NCBI GenBank assembly: GCA_016110215.1
Contig: JADWQD010000003.1
Location: forward strand, 3,658,001 to 3,722,000
Direction of reading: 5' to 3'
Origin: Capronia americana
Lineage: Eukaryota > Ascomycota > Eurotiomycetes > Chaetothyriales > Herpotrichiellaceae
Length of the DNA: 64,000 nt
The position numbers and the translations under genes were made by a program. Below are positions 12,175-22,992 of the stretch, one piece after another. Position 1 is the stretch's first letter. The number at the start of each line of letters is the position of its first letter. Under the pieces are notes generated by a model. It was not told the DNA's origin. It did no database searches and saw only the letters and a list, made by a program, of their open reading frames with translations.

Positions 12175-13435
12175 TTAGATATACGTCGCGTACTTCGAAG
12201 TCCCATTCAAGACCTTGACGAACTCGCGCGCGATATTTCGATCAGTTTGTTCACTATCATCATCACCACCACCACAGATTAGCGACTTATTCATGCCCAA
12301 CGCGGGACTCCCAACGGCGTAGCCCACCACGCATGAAAAAGAAAAAAGGACCCAGAACTCACCTAGGATGTAACTCGTCGAACCACAGGTATCCGTCACT
12401 GTTCGTCCCGTTGGCCTGCTTCACGCACGTCGTCTGGTTGACATTGCAATGGTTCTCATATCCCCAGACGCTCTCACCCTGCTTGGCCACGCCCGTCCCG
12501 TTCAGGTATTTGGCTGGATTGTTGTAAATGTCCGTGATCAGCGCGTGGGTGTCGAACAGCGCAAAGTGCGCGCCGGGGTACCGGTTCGCGACCTTGACCT
12601 CGTACGGCGTCTGGTACTTGAACACGGTGTTCACGCTCGTGGTGTACTGGCGCATCGTGTACGCGATGGCGGTGTGGTTCGCGGGCTTGTTAGGCCAGTA
12701 CTGGTTGTCGCCCACGCCGTGGTAGCTGTCGTTTGCGTACAAGGGCGCCAGGTCCAGGGGGACGGTGTTCATGAGCACGAAGTGCCGTCCGCCGCTGGCG
12801 TACAGCTTATCAAACACCTTGTACACGCAGGCCGTGTAGTCGGCGAGGACTTTGCCCGCGATCTGGCTGTCGGTCAGGAATGCCCAGACTCCGAGGTCGT
12901 TGGTCCCGATCCAGAGGGCATAGACTGCGTCCTGGGCGGTGGGCTTGGGGCTGTACAGCGGCACGGCGGGCGTTGAGTTGACCTTTGTCGCGGGCAGGTC
13001 GGCGATGAAGCCGGGGACCTCGTACTCTAGCACCGCGGGGAAAGGGGCGTCGATGGCGGCGAACCACCGCGGCGTGATGTTATTCGAGCACACCGCGCCA
13101 GAGACGGCGTAGTTGTATAGCGTCATTTGCGGCGTCCATTTCCCCTGCACGGTCGCGCCGGTATATTGGACGACGTATCGGGGCCAGGCGCGCCCGCCGC
13201 TGGCCGTGGTGAGCGCCTCGGGGAGGAGTGTGCCCGGGGCAGGAGCCGAGCCGTTATGGTTGATGAACCAGCCGAGGCGCGACTCGTCCGTGTAGCTGTC
13301 GCCGAAGGTGATCAAGGAGCTGAACTGCTTGGCGGACCATGGCTTGGTCTGGCGCGGAAGGGGGAGGGTCGAGCCACTGGACGAGGCAGCGAACAACGAG
13401 ACAACAAGGCTAACCACCGCGGCCGGGAGCTTCAT
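12175..13435 (-). CDS. secreted GDSL acetylesterase, carbohydrate esterase family 16
   Basis: A predicted extracellular acetylesterase that removes acetyl groups from plant cell-wall oligosaccharides, of the fungal CE16 type. Exon 1 is 12363-13435 and exon 2 is 12175-12253. The 109-nt intron (12254-12362) has a perfect GTGAGT donor and joins in phase 2, giving 383 aa. A signal peptide covers about residues 1-22. The catalytic nucleophile block is TFGDSYTD (Ser47), an oxyanion block IGTNDLG follows near residue 176, and DELHP supplies Asp353 and His356. The splice site lies directly after this catalytic block, so an unspliced message would still encode the catalytic residues but lose the C-terminal SEQTDRNIAREF helix. 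Several N-x-T/S sites fit secretion. Confidence 0.93.
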
Positions 13436-14769
13436 CGTGAATGACGTGCGGGACGGGACTATCGAACAATCCTGGCTAACGGCAAATGGTCACACTCGAA
13501 GAGGAAACGACGGAGGCTTTATACCCTCCACAACCGGGTCTTTACCTCCATTTTTGCCATGCCGTCTGAACCCAGAAACCAGACAAACGCTTCCTGGCTC
13601 GTGGCTAGATCCATCCTAGCTCGCCCGGATTTCGATGTCGCCGGGAAAAAACCAGACGAGCCATCCACATTGAATGCGGAGCAGAAGCTCTATGTGAAGC
13701 TTCTTAGCGGTCCAGGAACGGGGTCTTGAATGAGCCCGACGAATAGGCGGTGGGTGACGACAAGCATCTCCGTCTGCGCGGCAGTTGAGTGGCAGAAAAC
13801 AAAGCTTGATTCAACGCATCATCGACCTTGGCTCCTTGACAGATTGGGGAGTTTGGTGTCGAGGCGAATTCAGCCTGAAAGAGAGGAGGGTCAGAGGATG
13901 TCACAGCGGACGGGCACGAACCAGGACAGGCGGAAGTGACTGGCTCGAGCGGGGCACGGGCAGCACGGGGCAACTGGGAGCAGGGCAGGGGGTTTCCCCG
14001 CATTCTGAAAATCAGGTGAATCGAAGCGGCGGCATCTGTGTCTTTCTCCTCTTCACATGGACTCGTCCTGATTATTGATGTACAGCAACCCGACTCATAT
14101 ACTCAAGGACGCTGGAAGAAGCTTACGAAGCGGAAAGGAGAGGAGCAAGCATGCTCCGTTGGTCGCCAGTTACGCCATTCCATGGGTTGGGCAAGTCTTT
14201 CGAGCGACACGGAGGAACAGTCCTGGGACAGGGTTTGCAGGCTCCGCTCATTCCAGAACCATCGCACCTAGCCACAAATGCTTCGAACTCAGCAGCCAAC
14301 AGGCATTAAAAGTCAAGCGATATCAAAGCGCGCTTTTCTCTAAACCGATGCCCGTACGACATAGATATACTAGATAGGCTCTCGTCTGTATGCAGTGGGG
14401 GAGCCTGGAGCAGCCACGTCCGCAGCTTCTTACTTGATTGATCATGAACCGTCTCAGCGAGCGCAAGTTTCTATCAACGAAGAGTACGATGAAATCCATG
14501 GCTCTTCCGTCGAAGGAATTGCCGTTGTTGCTTAGTTCCGAGTAATAAGGTAGAAGCATTGATACATGCACGCGTTGGTCCCGGTGGACAGAGCCTGGAT
14601 ATGATTGTCTTCCTATGAGACTTACATTAAATTGGTACCTTAACATCTGTGTCAGAAGCGAGAAGGTGCCTCGGAAGATATCAAATTTGCAAAATGACAA
14701 TGCCCAGGCTAAACACCAACAATGACTCTACCGATGATTTTCCCCGTTACTACCATATTCTGTAGTCGC
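13436..14769. other. intergenic, 1.3 kb
   Basis: Promoter side of the CE16 gene and 3' side of the ATP-grasp gene. Short ORFs here show no domain. I see no repeat or RNA gene. Confidence 0.6.
13518..13523 (-). promoter_or_regulatory. TATA box of the CE16 gene
   Basis: TATAAA on the minus strand, about 83 bp upstream of the ATG at 13435. Position and match are typical of a strongly inducible fungal promoter; the use is inferred. Confidence 0.5.
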
Positions 14770-15977
14770 TCAAACCTCCAGTGAGCGAAGATCCTGCAAG
14801 GTACGAGCAGATGCCAGCATGTATTTCAACAATGCCGTATAGTCCCAACCGATGGAAGAAGCCGCCATTCCCGTCAAGCTCGCTTGATTTTCTCGTCCCG
14901 GCCGCCCAGGGCCTGTCATGTTCTGCAATCCTTTAGCGAAAACTCCACAGGGAACGTGGGATGGATCTTTCTCGACTTACTGGCTTCATGTTGACGTCGA
15001 AAATGGTAAAGGTGTTGGAATCTTTTCCCTGCCCGTATTGCCGGACATCAATCCGAATAAGAGCAGTTGTCTTCAGTTTCTCCCCGACACGTTCACAGTG
15101 GCGGCAGATCGCCCTGTAGATGGGATTCGCGTCGTTTTCTTCACGGGTCAGTGCTTTGGAATTCGTGACCACGGCCACTACGCCGTTATACGGCGCTATT
15201 CCCTGATCGTGATTGAATCGCAGCACGAGTGGTAGAGACCAATAGTGGGGGACATCTCTGGAAGGAGGCATCACAGTCACAGTGCCCTCGGTCCCGGAAA
15301 GAAACTGCTCCACCATCACCCGGGGGCTTTCTGCGAGGATTACAGCCAGATGAGCCTGAAGCTCTTGCTTGTTCATGCATAACTTGACCCCGTGGCTTCC
15401 TCTGCCTCGGATTGGTTTGCCCACAACAGGGTATGGCAGGCTGTCGAGGACTCTGCTTTCCGCGGTCTCAAAGGTCCACGCTTTCGGCATTGGGAATGAT
15501 AAATCACGTCGCAGAAGATCGTTCACGTACTCCTTGTCATCGAACCGCTCCACAAGCTTGGGGGGCTGACCGACGACTTTGATATATGGCGAGTAGCTGT
15601 CAAGCTTGGACGAGGTCTGAAGCGGATGCGAGGAGAACAAGACTGTGTTTGCCCACAAATGGGTGGCACCTCTCTCCACGGCTGCGAGGATACCTTCCTC
15701 GGTGTCGGGCCAGCACCAATCGTCTTCATTCCGGGGATCTGGGCGAGCTGTTCTGGTCAAGACGTCGACACTGCCAGACTGGAGCACGTAAGCAATATCC
15801 GCGCCCGAATCACGATAACCTAGGAAGGCCATCGTCAGGATCTTTTCGGCCTCGGTCCCCTTCTGCCAGGGAGTCAAACGAACCTCCGGGTTTCATGGGC
15901 TTACGGACTCCATGGATAATTGGCGGTTCAAGTGCTTGATATAGAACCGCAACTTTGGGGCTCTGAGAGCTTGCCAT
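14770..15977 (-). CDS. fungal ATP-grasp enzyme, D-Ala-D-Ala ligase-like
   Basis: A predicted ATP-dependent carboxylate-amine ligase of 361 aa. The exons are 15884-15977, 14981-15819 and 14770-14922; introns of 64 nt (15820-15883) and 58 nt (14923-14980) join cleanly. The N-terminal strand KVAVLYQALEPP begins a pre-ATP-grasp fold, and the first junction rebuilds KPGGYRDSGAD. The glycine-rich nucleotide loop is VVGKPIRGRGSHGVK, followed by VMVEQFLSGTEGTV. The metal-binding end is RIDVRQY, then FDVNMKPNMTGPG, and the conserved NMTGPGRPGRE sequence appears only once the last exon is added. Fungi make no peptidoglycan, so the bacterial substrate is unlikely and the true substrate is unknown. An ATG at 16079 would add 34 residues, possibly a targeting peptide, but 15977 fits the family start. 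Confidence 0.9.
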
Positions 15978-17109
15978 GGTAGAAGATTGGTATCGTCGGC
16001 TAATGATCGGAGTCAAGCACTGTGTAGCAGACGCATGGGAGACTCGGAAGGAAGTTGATCTGATCAACAGGACCACCATTGCTCCGTATGATTCAAGGGC
16101 CGCATTTCTTCCGCTCGTGGATGAAATAATCTCTGCAGGTCGTTTATCTCAATACCAGAACGTCGGCGGCTGCAAATGTGTGTTCTGCGAAATTTGTTTT
16201 CGTTGGATGTAGGAAGCAGAGGCCGACAACCATAGCCCCGCGTTTCGTCTGGTAATTAGATCCTCTGGTCCAAGACACTGGCAAAATATGCAGCGTCAAA
16301 GTCACACCATGTCAAGCACATAGAGGCTGCATGCCATGCTCTGACTGATTAGCTAGCTGATGGTTTCTATCATTTCAGGGCTGTAAGCCCTTTTCACGCA
16401 TGACATTGCCTCCACTGATCGAGTCTAAGGGCAGGACAGCGACGACCACACCAACAAGCTCATCCATCATTCGAAGTAAAGAGACAAAAAGGGTCAAGAA
16501 AGAAAACAAAAACAATCAACAGCCAGGATTCCTAAGCCGTCACCGATCTTAGTACTGACTGACCGGCATCTGGCTTGAGTACCGCTGAGCAAACGGGAAG
16601 CGCTGTTTTCCAGATCCTATGGTCGATTGCGAGATGGAAAGGGCTATTATAACGTTATGAAGTATGAAACTGGGGTGTGAAGCTCATTGCTCTTGACCGT
16701 CGATAGTGGTTATCAGTTATCCCAAGTTCGTCTCCGAGCTAGCAGTCGAGAAGTCACATCCTTGGCCGAATTATCGAGGTTCTCGACATATGTGGACGAA
16801 ATGTGAGGGATGATAAACTGTTCGACGAGTCAATGAGGAACGTGGGATTGGAATGAAGTGATGGTCACTTCGGCATTCTCGTCCTAGACATCGTGCAACC
16901 CATCGGAGACCATAATCCAAAGATATGGGAGGATTCAAGTTCAGAATCGAGTTAAAGAACGGTCTTCATCGCCTCTCGTTCTCAGCACACGCTGGTGGCC
17001 CGAATCCTTCCCGAATATGACCCCTTCAGGTGACCTATCCAATGCCGCGACAGCCTCCAAGCCTTCAACTGAATGAAGGTATCATCTGGCATTTGTAGCG
17101 AGTCGAATA
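15978..17109. other. intergenic, 1.1 kb
   Basis: Upstream region of the ATP-grasp gene and 3' flank of the next minus-strand gene. No coding or structural signal is seen. Confidence 0.6.
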
Positions 17110-17923
17110 CTACTTCCCCTCCGCCAATCTGAGGGCTTCTCTAGGAGTGATGCGCACGCCAGTCTTGTCGAAGTGCCTGGCCGCAAGCGCAACGCCCTTG
17201 TTCTTGTCATGGTCCTTCCTCGCCTTCCCCGTCTTTGTTGACTTCTCCTCCTCGTCCTCCTGGCTCGTGGTCAGTTCAGTTCTGCCGAATAATATTGAGG
17301 TCCAGTGCCGTGAGCAACCATACCTTCTTCGCATCCTCTTCCTTGGCTTTCTCTGCTGCCTTTTTCTCCTCTTCTTGCTTCTTCGCCTCGGCCTCTTTCT
17401 CCGCCTTCCTCCTCAGACCCTCCTCCTTGCGCTGTCTGGCAATCTCCTCCTTCGCGGTGAGCTTGTCTTTCTTCTCGCTCTCCTCGTCCATATGATGCTT
17501 GATGTCTCGGAACCGAGCCTTGACTTCACCAGGCTGCTTGAACGTGGTCGTAGCCGCCATGATATCCTTCCATGATGCTGACGGATCCTCGCCCTTCATG
17601 CGTAGAATGATGCGGTCATCAGCGGTAAGGCCATCATCGTCTTTCTTGCCATGGTACTTGGTCCTAGCCTTGTCGTCGGCTTTTGCCTTTGCCCCATCCT
17701 TGGCATCTTGCTTGGGCGTCACGCAGTGAACTTTCCCGCAACATGGACACTGTAGCAGTCAACATGGCACCATCCCCGTCATGAGGCCATCTCCAGAGCC
17801 TACCTTGACTGGTGCGATCTTTCGAGGTTTACGGTCAGGTACACCTTTGAAAGCGTCCCAGATAGACACCTTGAGGGGGACTTTGGTACCATCGGGCCTA
17901 GTGTGGATTATCTTGAGAGACAT
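17110..17923 (-). CDS. Cys-rich, Myb/SANT-like coiled-coil protein
   Basis: A hypothetical protein of 231 aa from exons 17804-17923, 17324-17749 and 17110-17259, with introns of 54 and 64 nt joining in phase 0. The N-terminal 40 residues (MSLKIIHTRPDGTKVPLKV) are followed right after the first junction by CPCCGKVHC, a compact possible metal-binding knuckle. Next comes a Lys/Asp-rich linker and then a short helical segment (LTADDRIILRMKGED, SWKDIMAATT, EVKARFRDI) resembling the single Myb/SANT-like repeat of many fungal proteins. A long charged coiled coil (EKEAEAKKQEEEKKAAEKAK) and a basic C-terminus ending REALRLAEGK complete it. The start at 17923 is preferred to 18001 because the conserved-looking sequence begins there. 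A nuclear or DNA-linked role is inference only. Confidence 0.75.
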
Positions 17924-18553
17924 TTTGAAGGAGTCTAAGAGTGTGGGAGATTGGACTGGTGAATGAAGATTTGTTGAAAGAGGACTGAGGGTAACGGACA
18001 TAATGAGAAAGAAAACAGAAAGACGCAGAAAAATAAACAGAAGACCGGCAGGGCAACATAGCGGAGCAGGGCGCGAGACGAAGTCACTGGGAGATAGATC
18101 GTCGGGACGACATCGTTGGGAGGGACAACGCCGTCACTGCCGTCGCGGCATAGAAGTAGACAACATTTCCTATGTCCTAGACAATAATGATCCTGGAATG
18201 ACCTAGCTCGAGACAGGTCGCATTTTGATCGGAGTGAATCTAGGATTGTGAGCATCAGGAAAGGAGGGAGTTGGTGGAGTTCGTCAGGCGCTGAAAGAAA
18301 AGGGGCAACGATTGCCAAGCGCGACCCGCATTGGTTTGTTACATTGGAAAGTGTAACTCGCGATTTCAGGGTCAAAACTGCGGAGTCGCAAGTCAATTAA
18401 GGACACTTTTTGGCCTCGAGAATGTGAATTACTCTCGACTGCCACAGTTCCCTTCACAGAAAATTTCCTCGGGGCTCCGCTCAGCCACAAAAACCTCTCA
18501 AACTCGCGGTCGACAAACACCATAACTGTGCGAACAAGGCAGAAAGAGAAGGC
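17924..18553. other. divergent promoter region
   Basis: A 630-bp region between the Myb-like gene (minus) and EMP24 (plus), probably a shared bidirectional promoter. I see no clear TATA box. Confidence 0.5.
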
Positions 18554-19457
18554 ATGCGCTTCTCCAGAGCAGCGGCTTATGCCGCGTTTGCAGGTTGCAT
18601 AGGCGTCGGCGTGGCACACAACATCGCCTTGAAAGCGCATACAAGAGAATGTTTCCACGAAGAACTCCACAAGGACGACAAGATGACAGTAACATTCCAA
18701 GTGGGCGATCGGGAATTTGGTGGCGCAGGCAACCTGGAGATTGATTTCTACGTGTGTAATCCCCTGTTCCGTGATGTGGGAACGAGCGCATATTGGAAGC
18801 AATAGACTAACAAGAGACTACGCGTCTAGATCACCGACCCGTCAGGCTCGTATGAAACACAGCTCAACTCGGTCTCATCGGGAGACTACTCATTCGAAGC
18901 CCGCATGGACGGGAAATACCTCTACTGCTTCAGCAACGAGCACTGGTCGGCGAATAGCAAGGAGGTGTCGTTCAACGTCCACGGCATTGTTTATGTGCCC
19001 GAGTCAGAGGCACCTCAGGATCCGCTTGAGACGGAAGGTACAAAGACAAACTTATCCTCGCTATGATTTCGATCCGCAGGCTAACGGGAGTGTGTGATCT
19101 AGTCCGCCAACTCTCCGACCTCCTCGCCCAAGTGAAAGACGAACAGGCTTATATCGTCGTCCGCGAACGCACGCACAGAAACACCGCCGAGAGCACAAAC
19201 TCGAGAGTCAAGTGGTGGTCGATATTCCAGCTGGGCGTGTTGATAGGAGAAGGGGTCTTCCAAGTCTGGTGGTTGAAGCGCTTCTTCGAGGTGAATAGCC
19301 GGCCCCTTCCATGATCATCCCGATATCGTGTCCAAGTTGCTGGCAACAATCATGGGAAGAACATATGTATTGGATATTCACGGTGTACCTCGTTCTGCTG
19401 GTCCTGGAAGAGCACGATGGGCTGACGAGTGTGTCGCAGGTCAAGCGCGTTGTATGA
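18554..19457 (+). CDS. EMP24: p24-family ER-Golgi cargo receptor Emp24
   Basis: A p24-family protein that packages cargo, including GPI-anchored proteins, into COPII vesicles and cycles between ER and Golgi. Exons are 18554-18751, 18830-19037, 19103-19290 and 19440-19457; introns are 78, 65 and 149 nt with GACTAAC- and GCTGAC-like branches. The product is 203 aa. A signal peptide (about 1-21) precedes a GOLD domain with the paired cysteines (RECF and YLYCF). A coiled-coil segment follows, containing VKDEQAYIVVRERTHRNTAE, the signature of the Emp24 subfamily. Then come one membrane helix and a tail WLKRFFEVKRVV carrying an FF motif (COPII) and basic residues (COPI). The last exon encodes only VKRVV plus the stop, so the sorting tail depends on a tiny terminal exon. 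Confidence 0.95.
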
Positions 19458-20749
19458 TAGTTCCGAGCGGTAACCAAAAGTGAAAAGGGATGATCAAGGC
19501 GGTGATCACTGTGCCAGCAGCTCGGACGATTGGCGAACTTGCTCTCCTGCTCGGATTAGCAGAACTGCAAACGGAAACCTTCAGTCCAGCTCCGCGAGTT
19601 GATACAATGTCAGTGCAACAAAGAAGGGTCTCTGCGCACCCGGTCGTAACCCGGCCTCGAAGGGGCGAGCACATCAAGTCAAGATGAGTGCCGAAATGAA
19701 CGATGATGTACAGGAGGAGTCGTGAAGAAGCGGCAGTTGATGAGAGGACTGCACTAGTCAAGCTTCAGACCTCAGCATCGCTCACGAGCCACAAATGTTC
19801 CTTGCACAGGTCAACTCCAATATCCACCTCAAGCTAGTTACCCACTGACACCAATGTGAGCTGAAATGGGGCTGCTGGTCCAGTATACCCTCGTGCATAA
19901 GATCTGTGTCAATTTCACGCGTGTCAGCGGCGGCGTCTTGGTACTTATCTGGACATTCACTTAAGCTCTGATTCACCATCACCTCATTTTACTTTCACCT
20001 CAATCGACTAAATGACTATGGTTTGCGCACGCGCACTGTAACTGCAGTTGATTTTACCACCTCGAGCTTCTGGAAACAGTTTCATCAAGCGGTGCCCTGG
20101 GCGGAATTGCGCAATGCTCACCCGCAGAAAGAACGCCGGTAAGGATCGCCGAAATACGAAGCCTCCAAGATGGCCTCGTATCGGGAATCCACATGGGCTT
20201 GACCTCGGCCTTCGCTTGCATTGTTCACCTTCAACCAGCCCGCCTCTCCAGGCTCTCGCACGCGACCCGCGAAGAACGTCAACAGCCTTTATCGGAATAG
20301 TTTACGAGTTCTGAAATGGAGAGTTGCACTTCGCATCGCAAGCGAAATCCACTCGTTGGCCCGGGCCTTTGCCATTTTCTTTCGCCTCGAGAGCCTCTCC
20401 ATACCATTGGTGTGCGAGCTTGTTTTCGCATCGAGCCGGTGTCGACGCCGTCGAACTCCTCCTCCGAGTCTCTATTATCCTACTCGCTGGATCCTGCATG
20501 CTTTCGGAAGTGCGTCAGTCCGAGAGTAAGCTCGTGATGGTTCAAGAGGTCGCAATGTTCCCTAGGTATGGAGTAGAATAAGTGGGCTTTCTTTCGAACT
20601 GTACGTTTCATGTGTATCGAATTCAATCCAAAATCCGTGCTGTTTGGTGCTGTTGTTATTTCTCTATCCCAGCGTGCGTTTCCCGCATCGTTAACCACGC
20701 TACATTCCCGTCGAGACCCCTCTCGTGTTTTTTGTGGCAACTCCAAGCG
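19458..20749. other. intergenic, 1.3 kb
   Basis: 3' flank of EMP24 and promoter/leader of the drug transporter. ORFs on both strands lack recognisable features. Confidence 0.6.
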
Positions 20750-22774
20750 ATGAGACTGCCATGGAGGAAGGTCGCAGAAGCGGAGGAGTCGACCTCGGCG
20801 TCGGAATCGGGTGTCCACGATGGCGACGGCGGCGGCGGCAATCCGACAACACCATTCTCTGAGCAACCTCTTTCAAATGAGATTCTCGACCCCGAGAAGC
20901 GACCTTTGCCCGTGGAGACGAAATCCCAAGGCGACAGCGACCGGCCTGTCTCACTCCCCTCCCCGCCAGCAGCAGCAGGAGCACCGGACACTGACGAGAA
21001 GCACGCTGCCGAAACACACGACGAAGCGCCAGCCCGCCGAGCCTCGACATCGGCTTCCTCTGCAGGCGAACCCGGCGAGGACGATGAATCCAAGTACGCG
21101 ACAGGCCTCCCTCTCCACCTCCTAACCTTCGGTCTCACGCTCTCCACCTTCGTGATCGCCCTTGACAACACCATCATCGCGACCGCAATCCCTCGCATCA
21201 CCACAGTCTTCAACTCTCTAGACGATGTGGGCTGGTACGGCTCGTCATACCTCCTGACTACCACGTCCCTACAACCCAGCTTCGGGAAGATCTACACCTA
21301 CTTCAACGTCAAGTGGACGTATATGATCGCGCTGGTCATCTTCGAGGTCGGCTCCGTGCTCTGCGGCGCGGCCGTGAACTCTACGATGCTGATCGTCGGG
21401 CGCGCGGTGGCTGGCGTCGGCGCCGCGGCCATGTTCTCTGGCGGGATGACCATCGTGGGTTACTCCGTCCCGCTGCGCAAACGACCCATATACATCGGCC
21501 TCTTGAGTTCGATGTTTGGCATCGCAAGCGTGGTGGGCCCGATCTTGGGAGGCGCCTTGACGGATCGTATGTAACCCCTCCCCCATATCCCCATCCGCAA
21601 CCTCCTCTACCCCCTTTTCGACTGAATTAAAGAATATTTGAAAGCGGAATGATATTCAATTCATGGGAACAGCATAGCATGGCATAGCATGGTATACTGA
21701 TCTGTTTGATACGCAGGTGTTTCTTGGCGATGGTGCTTCTACATCAACTTGCCGATCGGAGCCATTGCGATCACAGCCGTGTTCTTCTTCTTCAAGAACC
21801 CCGTCCGAGCGCACAGCAATCTGACGATGAAGCAGAAGATCGGGCAGATAGACTTGCTGGGTGCTTTCTTCCTCATCTGCGCGATCGTATGCCTGTTGCT
21901 GGCTTTGCAGTGGGGCGGGACGACCTACCCGTGGTCGAATTCCAAGGTCTGGGGCTGTCTTTTGGGCTTTGGTCTCTTGATCATTACGTTCACGGGGATT
22001 CAGTTCTGGAAGGGCGATATGGCCACCCTCCCGCCCAGAATCCTCCTCCGACAGCGCACCGTGTTTGTGTGTGCATTCTTCTCGGCATTTCTGGCCATGG
22101 CGCTATATGCCCACATTTACTACCTGCCCTTCTACTTCCAGGCGGTCAAGGGCACCACGGCGGAACAATCGGGCATTCGAACGATCCCGTACCTCGTCAG
22201 CATCACGATCTCATCAATCGTCGTCGGAGGCAGTATCACTACCCTAGGCCCATACGTCCCCTTCACATGGGTGGGCTCCGCGATTTTCGCGGTGGGCTGC
22301 GGCTTGCTCTACAGCTTGAAGGTCCACTCTTCAGCTGGCACCTGGATCGGGTATCAGATCCTGGCGGGCGTGGGCGCCGGCGCGTGCGTTCAAATACCCT
22401 TCATCGCCGTGCAAGTCGTGCTCTCCAAGAAAGACATGCCTGTCGGCAACGCCGTGGCCATATTCTTCAACTCCCTGGGGGGCGCCATCTCCATCTCCAT
22501 CGCGCAGAATATCTTCTCAAACACCCTGATCAAGGAGATCCCCAAGTATACGAAGGGTGTGGACCCATGGACAATTGTCATGGCGGGCGCGACGCACATC
22601 AGGGAGGTCACGCCGCCGGCGCAGTTACAGGGCGTGCTATACGCGTATAATATCGCGGTGACGCACTCGTACATCCTGTCCATCGCCTGTTCGAGTATTG
22701 CGTTTCTATTCTCTCTGGGTTTCGAGTGGAAGAGCGTCAAAGGAAAAAAGCTTGAGATGGGTGGAGCGGCATAG
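20750..22774 (+). CDS. MFS drug:H+ antiporter, DHA2 (14-TM) type
   Basis: A plasma-membrane efflux transporter of the major facilitator superfamily, typically exporting toxic compounds or secondary metabolites. Exons are 20750-21566 and 21717-22774; the 150-nt intron has a GTATGT donor and a CAG acceptor and rejoins GGALTD to RVSWRWCFYINLP. The product is 624 aa. A polar, disordered N-terminal extension of about 125 residues precedes the membrane part. TM1 carries the DHA2 hallmark FVIALDNTIIATAIP, motif A-like and substrate-helix regions follow, and antiporter motif C appears as VVGPILGGALTD. The start at 20750 is the first ATG in frame; upstream codons in the same frame look like leader. 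It converges with a Zn2Cys6 regulator, which may control it. Confidence 0.93.
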
Positions 22775-22992
22775 AGGGTGTGTGTCTCCTGTTCTCCCAG
22801 TCAAAGTAGCTTGGGTCGTAGAGGGACAGACATCTTTCGATCCTAGATGCAATGGCCAATCACGTTAGACCGAAACCTGCTGGGACGGTAAAAGCCGGAT
22901 CATCCTGGTTCCAAAAGGCCATAAAATCGAACCTCAAGACCGACCTGAGAAGCTCGCACTACAAGCGTCAGTCAGCACGATTCTTTGCACAA

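Noticed and set aside
21706..22650. 314-codon plus-strand ORF in a second frame
   Set aside because: Out-of-frame shadow of the MFS transporter exon 2, which carries the real membrane motifs.
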